Assembly: GCA_007449985.2 (NCBI GenBank)
Contig: VIIQ02000621.1
Location: forward strand, 124,001-188,000
Reading direction: 5' to 3'
Length of the DNA stretch: 64,000 nt
From: Desmodesmus armatus
Taxonomy: Eukaryota; Chlorophyta; Chlorophyceae; Sphaeropleales; Scenedesmaceae
Shown in pieces: positions 37,300-47,653 of the stretch (position 1 is its first letter; each line of letters starts with the position of its first letter). Made by a program: the position numbers and the translations under genes. The notes under the pieces are model-generated. The model was not told the DNA's origin, made no database searches, and was given only the letters and a program-made list of their open reading frames with translations.

Positions 37300-39641
37300 T
37301 TACTGTGCTCTTCCCACCATCCCAACACCTGTGCACAACACCTGATCAAGATGCTTGCCTGGCAGATTCACAGCAGTCAAAAATCTCTTAGCTGTCTTGT
37401 GTGTGGCCCACCAGTGGAAGTACACCCCTCTGGTAACCCCAGAGAAACCCAAGTTTGATGCGCACCTGCTGAAGCCGTCACCCAATAGTGGCTCTGTGAA
37501 GCTGCTGCCCTGGCCACTGAGCCTGCCAATGGGGATGGTCACCCTTGACAAGCAGCTGTCGCCAGAACCGTCCCGGCGAAGTGGTGGCAGCGGTGGCAGC
37601 TGGCCGCTGTACCTGCTACCAACGCATGCTGCAGGCTTGGGGGCAGGCAGGCGTGCGCCCGAGACAAAAGACTGGTACACATTGCCCGCTGTGAAGTGGC
37701 CCTGAGAAGTGATCGGGCGCGCTGCTGCTGCTGCTGCTGCGTCCTCTCGCTGCATGGCCAGCACTACAGCAGTGATGGCGACACACACAGCGCCTGCTGC
37801 TACTGCTGCCAGCACGATGGTAACGCGGCGCTGCTTTTGGTCGGTCCCGTCGGCAAAGCCGAACGCTGCCTGCTGTCCCATGTTGCGCAATGCCTCGGCT
37901 AGCAGGGGCTCTCATAGGGCGCTGCTGGGAGATCCCCTGAGGCCTGTGGCGCTGCTGCTGCTGCCGCGGTCGCGGCCTGCAAGTTCTCAAAGGGTGCCAT
38001 CTGGTAGGGGACGCCGCTGTAGCTGCTGCACTCCACATTCTGCAGTGCAAGCTGGGTCCAAGCTGCCAAGACGGGCTTGTGTTCGTCGTCAGCACAGAAA
38101 GCCTCGACGTTGCTGCAGTGCAGGCCGCTGTAGGGAGTCTTGCAAGCCACCCGGAGGTCTCTGCAGCAGGCAACAGCCTCCGGCACTGCACACAACACAG
38201 CACAGCACAGCAAGCACTACGCTCAGCAAAGCACTCAACACATCACACACCAGTTATGGCGGTACTTGAGCATACTTAGTGTATCACACTGCTTGAAGCC
38301 TTTCAGTGACAAACGCAGGCAAGGATTGCAGCACAATCCTGTGGGTGAGTACTTGACAAGACCCTGGCAGCCAGGAAGGTGCGCAACCCAGGGTTTTGAA
38401 GGTCACGGCACCATGTCATATTGTCGCCAGGACAACATTCCCGCCAGGTTGAAGTGCAGGAGCATCTAGACGGCGCAACACTGGTTTGACTGAAGACAGC
38501 AGTGAGCAGACATCCAGAGTTGTGGTATTCAGACATGCAGAGTTGTGGTAACGCGATTGGGTCCTCACCTGGGTCGCTTCCATCAAACCTGATGCCAGTG
38601 CAGCCGCATGGTGGGTGGGGCCTGCAGTCCTGGAACAGGAATGCCTTGATGTCAGCCTCATGGGGCATGGAGTAGCTGGCACCACTGGTATGGGCATAGA
38701 AGCTGTCCAGCCAGGCGGACGGCAGGCCACTGTCAGCCTGGCTGGCTCTGGCATACAGTGCCTCCCTGCATGAGTCTTCTGCTAGGGCCCATGTGCTGAA
38801 CGCTGTGTCGTACCGGCAGTAGCATGTGCCAGCCGGGATGACAAGCTGTCCCTGCCTGCTGTTGCTGCTGCGGCGGCTACTGCTGGCTGCGCGCCTAGCC
38901 AGCGCTGCTGCTGGCATGCCAGGGGTCTGGTCAGTGTCCTGGAGTTCCTGCCGCTGCTGAGCATACTCCAGGAGGGGCCCTGGAGGCTGCACTTGCGCGT
39001 ACTCCAGGAGGGGCCCTGGAGGCTGCACTTGCGCGTTTAACTCGATCAGGCTTCTGCCGTTGTACTCTCCTTGCACAACGCTCAGGCCGTACGTGCCAGT
39101 GCTGACTGCACCGTAACCGCCTGCTTGGAGGAGGTGACGCCCTCCTCCAGTGCCATAGGAGCCCGATAGCACTGAGCCATAGGACCCTGCAAGCACTGCA
39201 GGCTGGCCATACGTGCCTGAAGTATCACTGCTTTGCTGCAACCGTCGTGCTGCTGCAGAGGCTTCTGGGACAGCCTGCACGTCTAGGATCCTGCAGCAGA
39301 TGAGAGGCAAACAAACAAGCTCCTGACGTGCCCTACTTGGCGCACCCTGACTTCACGACTACGTTGGACATGTTTGCACTGAAATAAGTCGGCGTGTGTG
39401 CTTTTGTGAGGAGTTCTGTCGTAAGTCATGTCAGTCATGCTGTAGCTGCCGGGGTGGAACTTCTGGTGCCTGGGGCCTTAGAGTGCAAGGCAAAGCAGCG
39501 CAAAGCAATAATCATGCGACAGAACGCTTTCTTACGCAGTGCGACCAGCGGATGGACTCACTCTGTATGTTGTGCCGAAACTGCTCCGGACAATACTGCA
39601 AGTAGCACCGCTGCTGCTACAAAACGCATGGACGTCATCAT
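37300..39641 (-). CDS. Secreted or single-pass membrane protein with Cys-containing ectodomain; apparent frameshift before the TM segment
   Basis: The family is not recognised. Exon 1 (39562-39641) encodes a clear signal peptide (MRFVAAAVLLAVLSGAVSAQ). Exon 2 is 38569-39290 and exon 3 starts at 38185, with phases matching. The ectodomain has RRLQQ and RHLLQ motifs and Tyr/Gly-rich repeats (GSYGSVLSGSYGTGGG). It also has two perfect QVQPPGPLLEYA units, a Ser/Arg-rich linker, and a Cys-rich part (CYCRYDTAFSTWALAEDSC, DCRPHPPCGC, VACCRDLRVAC). In the given sequence the frame stops at 37899. One base away in frame, translation continues with LLAEALRNMGQQAAFGF and a strong TM helix (VTIVLAAVAAGAVCVAI) to a stop at 37300. 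A missing C in the CCCC at about 37911 would join the two. The protein is then either about 360 aa and secreted, or about 560 aa and membrane-anchored. RRLQ/HLLQ near the N-terminus is common in algal extracellular proteins. Confidence 0.65.
38965..39036. repeat. Two perfect 36-bp tandem repeats in coding sequence
   Basis: The unit ACTCCAGGAGGGGCCCTGGA followed by GGCTGCACTTGCGCGT occurs twice in a row, identical over the full period. It encodes the 12-residue unit YAQVQPPGPLLE twice in the ectodomain of the flanking gene. It is a recent in-frame expansion. Confidence 0.9.
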
Positions 39642-41186
39642 CTAGGGCCTTTGTTTGGGCTGCGCGCTGTGTGCGGAACCTGTGAGCAGCCAAAGTGCAA
39701 AAAACGAACAAGGTTGAACGAGTCAACGGGGAGGGTTTTCACCAAGAGCAGCTTGAAGTCATAAGAAGCACAGGAAACGTGCCTGCAGACCGGTCCTGAT
39801 CTCAGTACCGCGTGCATGTTTCAACTGTGCAAATTGGACCACTGTTCCCACCAATGGCCACAACAAGCTGGTAGCTGACCGAAACAGCGAGCAAATGTCA
39901 CCCTGGTTTCTCCATAAAGCAGATCTTATTGGGTCTTGGGGCTAAACAGCTGCAGAGCGGCTGCTATGTATGTTCCTGCTGCTGGGTGGGTGGGACTTGG
40001 AGAGACTGACCACAACAGGGCTATGCAGATGCATCTAAGTGCTCAAGGAGCTTCTATTGGTTGCTGATATGTCTTTTACCTTGGTTCTTGGTTGCCTCGA
40101 GGAGTTTCCTCAAGGAAGACAGTGGCGCCACAAAGTGCACAAGCCAAAAGAAAGGATTGACCGAGCTGAGCAGTAGTGTTCAACCACGTAAACGGCTTTG
40201 TTGTCAAGCCTGGAGATGGATAAGGTGGGGTGGAGCTTCGGATAAAGCTTGGACGATCGTCAGATGGTGAGTGGAGGCAAGCCTCGTGTGTCAGGAAGAT
40301 ATGGTGGAGAGTATGTAGAAGGGTGAGAGGAAGGTGATGAGGTGGTGCTGCATGGCCTGATTACCAGCCATGCCTGAGTTGAGGTAACACTTGACTTGGT
40401 TTCTGGGACCTCCTCCTGCAAAGGAAGCTGTAGGGCACGACGCTGGATCCTCCTCAGGACTACTTGTACGTATACAGTAGGTGTATAAAGGATTTATCGA
40501 TGCAAAAACAGAGCGAGATGCTGCACCACCGTGTTTTGTTTGACAACATCGAGAATCGCACCCACTCTGTCACTCCCTAGCCTCTAGGCACGGCAAAGCA
40601 CCAAAAGCATGGGAGTGGAGGTTATGCAGCAACGCTTTGTCACTCAACATCGCTGGGCAACCCATGTTCAGCCATGGTACTGTCCCTTCCATGGTGCTTG
40701 GCCCAGCATCAAGTCTCGTCAGATGGATGCTTGGCACCAACGAAGCAGTCACTTTCGTGTGACAGAAGCTTTTGCAGCAAGTACTTATGCGCGCTCATGC
40801 CCCATCAGTCAGCTTGGCAGGTACTCAAGGCCAGTACTTGGTGGTACCTTCAAAAACCACCCTCCCCCTCTGCCCCCACCACAAACACAAAGTGCTGGTC
40901 ACTATGCACCTCTGCATGGGGTGAAACTACGGTTACCTTGACGATATTGTCGCCAACAGCTCCTCAGCCAGCTAACAAAGGGAGTGCTCACATTGTAGCA
41001 ACACCCCTGCTGGGTGCTACACCCACAGCAGCCTTGCAACCACCCAACAGCATACCCCCACCATGGAACAAACACGCGCAGCCATGCATGGTATTACAGC
41101 ATGTGTACAACAAGATAAGCAACACCAGCAATATCAACTGGGTATGCAACAGGCAACTGAGTATGCAACAGCAGCGCGGTTGGCAC
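39642..41186. other. Intergenic region upstream of the secreted/membrane protein gene
   Basis: About 1.5 kb between two minus-strand genes. It should hold the promoter of the signal-peptide gene (left) and the 3' UTR of the kinase gene (right). A GTATAAAGGATTT box near 40482 is on the + strand and leads to no supported gene. An open + frame at about 40674-41474 has no recognisable motif. Confidence 0.4.
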
Positions 41187-44100
41187 CTAGAAGGTGAAGC
41201 CATGCTTGGGCAGGGTGAGCTTGACTGTTGTGTGACGACGCCACGCCTCAGTCTCCCACTCAACGCTGCCTCCCATGAAGTGAGCATACACGCGAGCCAT
41301 AGGCACTCCCACACCCTGTCCCTGGAACTGACTGCCATGGTTGCGGGAGTAGCCGTACCTGCGATGCGCATGCACAGCAGCCAGCAGCAGTCGGGACAGT
41401 TGGCTTGCATGCAGAATCAGGCCATGCAGCAACGCAGCGGCGCACTGACAGTTGCAGTGAAGAGCATACCCTGATCTGGATTGGGACTCAGGCAGCTGCC
41501 ATGCAAGCAATGGCCCTGACATGTTGGGACACCGCAACCTGTGCCTCGATCCCACTGATGCGGCAGGAAGTCAGGTATCTTGCACGCAACGAGCACCTGA
41601 CTACTGGGAAGCAGCATAGAACGCGCAGCTGCTTTTTAAAAAGACCCCGTGCTTTGCTGAGAGCGACTAGGCTGATTGACAAACAGCTGGACTCGGCCGC
41701 CAGCTGCTGCATGCCACAGCGCCCGAGACGCCCTCACCCTGCCAGGGCAGTGTTTACTTACAGTGTGCTTGCTGGCTTATTGCTTGTGTAGAAGTAACTG
41801 AACATGTTCTCCATCTGGCCAGGAGGGATGCCGTTGCCCATGTCTGCAGAGTAAGAGGGTAGTGGGTCAAGGGGATAAGGGCGGCAAGTCAAAACCCCAC
41901 AGCCAGCCAGCCAGCCTTCTTGGCAAAACTACAGAGATGCAGCTGCAACCAACAACTGTACTATCATCATAGCGCAACTGAACAGGTACACAGAGAGCCA
42001 TGCCCCCTGCCTGAAAGAGCCGCTGCATCCCTGCTCAAACACTGCACCAAGGGTACTCCCATACGCTGCCTTGCACTTGTTGTTGCGACAGCAGCTGCAA
42101 AGCAACACCATTGCCCATCTGTAACATGCCGCTACAACCACCATCCACCGACGGCTACCACATTGTCAGCACGGCCAAAACAACAAGACCAAGCCGTAGC
42201 CCCAACTGCCTACCTGTGATGCTGATGCAGACGCTGCTGACCTTGGGCCCAGATGGAGTAGCAGCCTCCCCTGCATGCACCCTGCTGCTGCCCTGGCTGC
42301 TGCTGCCGTCCACCTCCTGCACCTCCACCAGCACAGGGGGTGCGTCATCAACCTCCCAGGCACCATACCTGTTGATGACAGCCTGCAAGGGTGCGGCAGA
42401 CAGATTCACAAATACACAATGTCACAACTTTGGATGGTTGATGCCATTGGCTGGATGCACTTCCTGTGTCTACACACAGGACCAGGTGACTTGGGACACC
42501 AGCCGCCATGTGTATTGTAGTCACACTAACACGCTGCTTGCATGCCGCGCATGTAAGCAACGTGTCAACACAAATGCCACTCAGGCTGCAACATGATTGA
42601 TGCACGAGCCGGGCAGTGGCGCCCAGAGGGAAGCTGGCTGGGCAGACGCCATGCTTTCTGATGCACAGAAACATGACTCCAGAGATACATTTGTGGGGCA
42701 GAGATACATTCTCTTACCAGCCTTTGATCTGTCCTAACTATTGACTGCAGCACACCATCAGCATCCTCTGGCAGCACAAAGTGACGTGCACTAAATCCAC
42801 CAAGCAACCCTGGTGGAATACCCAGTGCAAGTGCACACCAAGCCCTCAACACGGTTGCTGCTTGCTGCTTGTGTTGCTGGCTTGCTGCTGCTTACCTGCA
42901 GGGAGTTTTTGATGACCTCTGTCAGGACAAACTCCACATATGGCACAACCAGTGTGGCTGCTGTGCTGCTGTCTCCCTTGAGCTGAACATCAGGCGCAGC
43001 ACTGTTCTTCTCCACACAGAAGGCCCTGGCACACACCACAACACACCCACAAGCAGGCAGAGCATGCTGTTGGTTTAGGGTTTAGGGTTTAGGGTAGGGT
43101 TTATACCCAAAGTGACACCCACATGGGTGCAGACATGCATCTGGCACAATTTGAATGGCGGTGCCTGCCGTCATGATCAGTGACGCCCAGCACATGTACA
43201 TGAACCACTGCTGAGGCTGGCGACCGCTGTGTGTGAACACTGGGTCCTGATTGGAGCCATGTACTCCACAATCAGCGCCACACGCTGCACCATACATTGA
43301 TGTTTGGACTGTCCCGATAAACGCTGCAAGTGTGTACTACATGTGAACCATGTGTGAACACATGAGCTGCATCAAGCAGGTGGATGGTGTCGAAGTCATG
43401 GTGATAGTGTAACTAGGCAAAGTGCTAGTGAATAGTGCCAGTATCAACAGACCTGCAATCCTCCACCACGTCCTGCACAGCCTGCAAGATGGGCGCCTGT
43501 CGCTGTATCAGGCTGACTGGCTTACTATCCACCAGCTGCTGATGCGGCGGCATATACGGCTGCGAGGGGTCTGTGCCCTTATGCCCTGGCTCGTGGTAGT
43601 GCAGTACCTCTGCCTTGGCTTCTGCTGCTGCTGCTCCTGCAACCACAGGCTCCCCTCTGCTGTGGCCGGTGCTGCCGCCGGTGCTGCTGGTGGTGCGAGA
43701 TTCAAGCGCATGCAGTGCTGCGCTGTGCTGCGTGAGCATGACGCGTGCTGACAGTAGGTACCAGTGGCAAAGGTCTAGCATGCGGTTCAACCAGCGAACC
43801 TGCGCAGGAAAGGTAGTGCAGTGGCGACAGGGCAGCGGTAGCGGCAGTGCAGCGATCACAGTATGTTGCATCAACACGCATCCCTGTTTGCACAGTCTTT
43901 GCAGTATGCGCTTGACGCAATGTGCCGACAACAAGCCACGCCAACCAAGTCGTTGCCTTGGCATGCCCCATGGGTGTCAGAGCATGCCATATTTCAACAA
44001 GTGTGTGGTGTGTGCCGTCAACACACCTGGTTTGGATGGTCCCACCATCCGCGCTGCTCCGTCAGCTGCTGTGCTGCTGCTGTGAGGCGGGAGACCTCAA

Positions 44101-45894
44101 CCTCCAGGTGCTCTCTAAAGGCCCCCAGGTGTGACTCAAAGTGGTGCACACCAGCACCAGTGCCTGCAGCAGAATGACACAGGTCGGATTTTTTCTTTGA
44201 TTTTACCAGGGGGGGCGTAACCCCACCGGCTGGCCACGCACACAGCAATCAGGCGAACCCGTAACCCCACCGGCTAGCCACGCATACAGCAATCAGGCGA
44301 ACCCAACTGCCAGGGGCCCGAGGCAAAGCCTCACCAATGAGATCGCCTAGCACCCCTACACCAGGCAGGATGCATGACGACAGAAGCGTCGACCTGATAG
44401 ACATACTTGCAAAGGTGGCTGGTAGGCCTGCAGCTTGGCAACGTTTGTACGGCCGCAGTTACGCTGGCGCAGGACAAGCTGTGGTACAGCCTCCCTGCTA
44501 TGTATGGACACTACTGTTTGGGCAGGACTGAACCCCTGGTGTTCCTATGTGTAAGGCTGCTGGCAGAGCTAGGCTGTGTGACAGCCAGCCATGTCTCTTC
44601 GCCTGCCTGTCTCTTCGCCTCCCAGCCTTCCAAATCATGGCAACCACTGCCTGCCTGCACTAGCACCCATGCACCAAGGCAGCCTAGGAGTGCGCTGATA
44701 CCAGCCGGTCACTGAGTGGGGCTTACTTGTGTCAACCAACTTCCAGTCCTGGGACACCTCCAGGCCCCGCAGCTTGCTGGTCACTGTGCTGGCCAGCAGC
44801 TCACGTAGGGAGGGGCTGCTGGGGTTTGGCAGCGCCTGCAGCAGCACAGGCAGCCGTGTGCATTCACAAAAAGTAAACCAAGTCACACGCTCAAACTGCT
44901 GCTCAACTTGCTGCTCAACGTAATTCACACTGCTCCTGTGCCTGCTCCTGTTGCATGTACACTGCTCCTGTGGCTGCTCCTGTTCCATCTTTGAAGAGCT
45001 GGCAAAAGGCCCGAGCACCCAACAGCCAATGCGGCCCATGGAGTACCAGTATCAGAGAGTCTGAATGTGCAGGTAACCCGCACATGGGCGGCCCCCAAGC
45101 TACTGCATGGTTGCACGATAGCCTCTCCATGTGGTGTGCATGCCTCGACAGCAGTCTGTATGTGCCGCTGGGCAGTGAAGCAGTTGGAAGGCAACTACTG
45201 ACAGGCACGCGCGGGTATGTGGAAGACACTGAGGGCTGTGGATTGCCAACTGAGTGCATGTGTATGCGACAGCTGCTTGACAGGCCCTGCCCCCTCCCCC
45301 CCTCCCCCAAGTGCAGAAACTTTCTGTGTGTGACAGACAGAACCCCACCACCACCACCGACCGTAACGTACCTTGAGCCTATAGATGTGGTTCTCAAGGC
45401 GTGCTGGCAACTGACTTTTCAAAAACGCTGCTGAGTTGATCAGCCGCTGCTCTGTCGGCTGGCGCACCAACTGATCCAGCTGGTTGATGCTGCAGGGGCA
45501 GTGTCAATTCAGGCAGTAGATGGAGGGGCATGCCGGGCAGCCGTTGAGAAGGAGGGGTGTGGAGGGATGGCTCATCAGCTGCTGGACAGACTGAGGCAGG
45601 ATGCAGCTTTGCTGGGCGCACATGTGCACATGGACCCATGTGCATCCCTGGGGTGCACATGTGCGCACATGTTGATAGCACATTTCGCGTGACATACACA
45701 CATGCACAGCAGATGGTCATTTGTTTACCGCAGGTCTGTAATTTAAGAAGAGGCGCCAGCTGATTTGTACCACAGGCAAACCCACTGACCTGACAGCGTG
45801 GATGAAGTTGGGGCTGTGCAACTGCTCTGCATACAGGTGGGCATCATCAGGCTCCGGCACTGTTGAGTAGGAGGTCGAGGGTGCCAGCAGTCGC
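41187..45894 (-). CDS. Mitochondrial pyruvate/branched-chain alpha-keto acid dehydrogenase kinase family protein (first exon not found)
   Basis: This is a GHKL-fold protein kinase of the PDK/BCKDK family, which phosphorylates the E1 subunit of a mitochondrial keto-acid dehydrogenase to switch it off. Exons: 45790-45894, 45372-45489, 44727-44835, 44027-44163, 43453-43799, 42896-43025, 42214-42382, 41762-41843 and 41187-41358. Order of blocks: FLKSQLPARLENHI (family QELPVRLA), the long helical regulatory domain, and VPYVEFVLTEVIKNSLQ (N-box, Glu and Asn kept). Then come SITDMGNGIPPGQMENMF (G1 box, normally SDRGGGI) and QGQGVGVPMARVYAHFMGG (G2 box, normally GFGFGLPxSRxYA), ending VKLTLPKHGF. It is clearly divergent from standard plant PDK and could be closer to BCKDK. 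It has an insert rich in Ser/Gly/Ala after the ARVMLTQH segment. The N-terminal targeting exon lies between 45.9 and 46.4 kb and was not resolved. It is head-to-head with GET1. Confidence 0.82.
43073..43102. repeat. Interstitial telomere-like repeat in a kinase intron
   Basis: About four TTTAGGG units in a row (GTTTAGGGTTTAGGGTTTAG, then GGTAGGGTTTA), directly beside the exon starting at 43025. This matches the telomere repeat of plants and many green algae and supports the taxonomic guess. Confidence 0.85.
44216..44304. repeat. Two 44-bp tandem repeats in a kinase intron
   Basis: The unit CGTAACCCCACCGGCTGGCC continuing through ACACAGCAATCAGGCGAACC is present twice with two mismatches. It lies in the intron upstream of the exon 44027-44163. 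Confidence 0.85.
45616..45666. repeat. Short inverted repeat in a kinase intron
   Basis: GCGCACATGTGCAC at 45616 is matched perfectly by GTGCACATGTGCGC at 45653, with a 23-base spacer that itself contains ACATGG/CCATGT. It would form a hairpin in the transcript or in DNA. Confidence 0.7.
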
Positions 45895-46462
45895 CTACAA
45901 CACAATCCATTGAAGGGGAAGAACGTGTTGTGTAGTTTTCCACGCACACACCCACCTACCTACAGCATGCTACCAGTGGTAGCCTACCACACCCCATGCT
46001 ACCCCCATGCCATCAGGAGTGTTCACTCACTGTGCAACTCCTACAAGGTTTCCTTCACTATTCAGCTGGTGCTTCAACCAATTCAGTGGTGAATGGGAGG
46101 CCCTTGAAGCTCGAAGCATTTTCCGGAAAGAAGATAGATCAGAGTGCTCTGTCTGTCACGATCAAGGCCTTGTGAAAAGTGGAGGTTTTTGAAACTACGA
46201 GAGCGAAAACAGCATTGCTATAGTGTTGCTAGCCCCAGGCCTCGAAACACCCTTCACAGACCTCGGTTTTTTGGCTGACGCTGCTGCGGACAGCAAAGTC
46301 ACCCCATGCTAGTGGCATCACACGCTTCACATCAGCGTCCATCCCATCACAACCATTGCCCCCCCTGTCGCCCTGCTATCACCCATCATGATTTTGCAAA
46401 TGTTGTAAACAGATCGGGCAAAACGGGCAACAGAAAGATCTTTCAAAACTCCCTTGTTCGCC

Positions 46463-47497
46463 ATGGACAGCGTGGCGACCTTCTCTTCGCCGGTCTCCCT
46501 GTTCAGTGTGCTGCTGGTGTTGAATTGTGTTCGCTGGCTGCTGCTCCGTAGCCGTGCTGGGTTTGCCTCTCAGCAAAGAACGAGACTAACACTGGAGATT
46601 CAAGCTCTCAGGAGGCAGGCAGAGGTGGGCTGGCCCTGTCTGTGCTAAGTTGGCAAACGAGTTCACCGCCAAACACCAACGCCGTCCTGTCATCACAGCT
46701 GGCCTGCATCAGCATGAGCATTATGCTGTGTGCCCTGCACCACACTGCAACAGACTAAGTGTTGTGTGTCTTGTAGCTTGTTTCACCAACGTAAGCAGGC
46801 ATCACTTGGGTGGGCACCCCCGCCATGTTATCAATGACAGCCGTGCTGCTGTTACGCAGGCGTTCAACAACCCCAGCACGTATGTGAAGGCAGCCAAGTT
46901 CCAGCGATTGGCCAATGCCAAGGAAAAGGAGCTTGCTGCCTTGCAGACTGTGCGGGAGGTCACAGCGCAGGACAGGGTTGATGCAACAGTGTCAACAATC
47001 AAGGTGACTATGCCTGGTCAATGGCTTCTTTGCTGCCAAGTGCCTCAAGCCTCCGGGCTATACAGCAGGGTATTGCACTCCTGCAGGGTTCGTCATGCTT
47101 GCTTGCTGTGAGTGCTTCCTGGCATGAAGACTGGTCAGATGTGGTGCCTAACGAAGCCGTGATGCTGCCTGTCTCCTGCAGTTGGCCTTCATCGCCATCG
47201 CAGTAATTGCATGGTGGGGCAAGGCCTTGTTACACATCCCCCCACACTTCACATGGCCTTTCAGCAAGCTCTTGGCGTTCCCGCATGCCAGCAACTATCT
47301 GGAGGTTGGCGCTGTGACAGTGCTGCCATGGGTGGCCATGTGTGACCGCTTCAGCAACTTGCTGGCGCGTGTGGTGTTTCCTGAGCGGGTGAGCTTCTGC
47401 TTCCATCCTCTGTAGCTGTTGCTGTTCACGTTGCGTCGCATTCTTCTGTCCAGGCATCAAGATTGTTATCGTCAGCAGCAGTGGTTGACTCTGTCGC

Positions 47498-47529
<32 letters not shown>

Positions 47530-47653
47530 GATTACCAGGGTTGGGCAAAAAAAATGTGCCGGGCCGTGCCGTGCTGTGCCTGTTTTGCAGATGCTGGACT
47601 TGCGGACGACGCCGCTGTCTCCAGTTTTGGAAGAGCCGGAGCTGCAGTATTGA
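46463..47653 (+). CDS. GET1: GET1/WRB homologue, receptor subunit for tail-anchored protein insertion, 4 exons, 191 aa
   Basis: This is the ER membrane subunit that, with GET2/CAML, receives the GET3 ATPase and inserts tail-anchored proteins. Exons: 46463-46624, 46860-47003, 47182-47388 and 47591-47653 (TGA). All junctions are phase 0. TM1 is SLFSVLLVLNCVRWLLL (residues about 10-26). The cytosolic GET3-binding coiled coil spans about residues 35-100 (TLEIQALRRQAE, then AAKFQRLANAKEKELAALQT). TM2 is LAFIAIAVIAWWGKALL, followed by the amphipathic FTWPFSKLLAFP and TM3 around VGAVTVLPWVAMCDRF. This is the family layout (usually about 170-235 aa). The ATG at 46463 gives the short lumenal N-terminus expected. 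The tail LRTTPLSPVLEEPELQY is acidic. Intron 3 contains a (CAG) run. It is divergent from the mitochondrial kinase gene. Confidence 0.92.
47499..47528. repeat. (CAG)n trinucleotide run in a GET1 intron
   Basis: About ten CAG units in a row lie in the last intron of GET1 (47389-47590). Because it is intronic in the assembled gene it does not add a Gln tract. Length variation between strains is likely. Confidence 0.9.

Noticed and set aside
40674..41474. 266-codon + strand ORF, possibly a transposon or unknown gene
   Set aside because: There are no recognisable motifs, the composition is irregular, and it runs through the antisense of the last kinase exon.
46379..46466. Minus-strand ATG at 46464 reading MANKGVLKDLSVARFARSV as first exon of the kinase gene
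   Set aside because: CCATGG is palindromic, so both strands share it, and the frame overlaps GET1 5' sequence. No family-like targeting peptide or confirmed donor links it to the exon at 45894.
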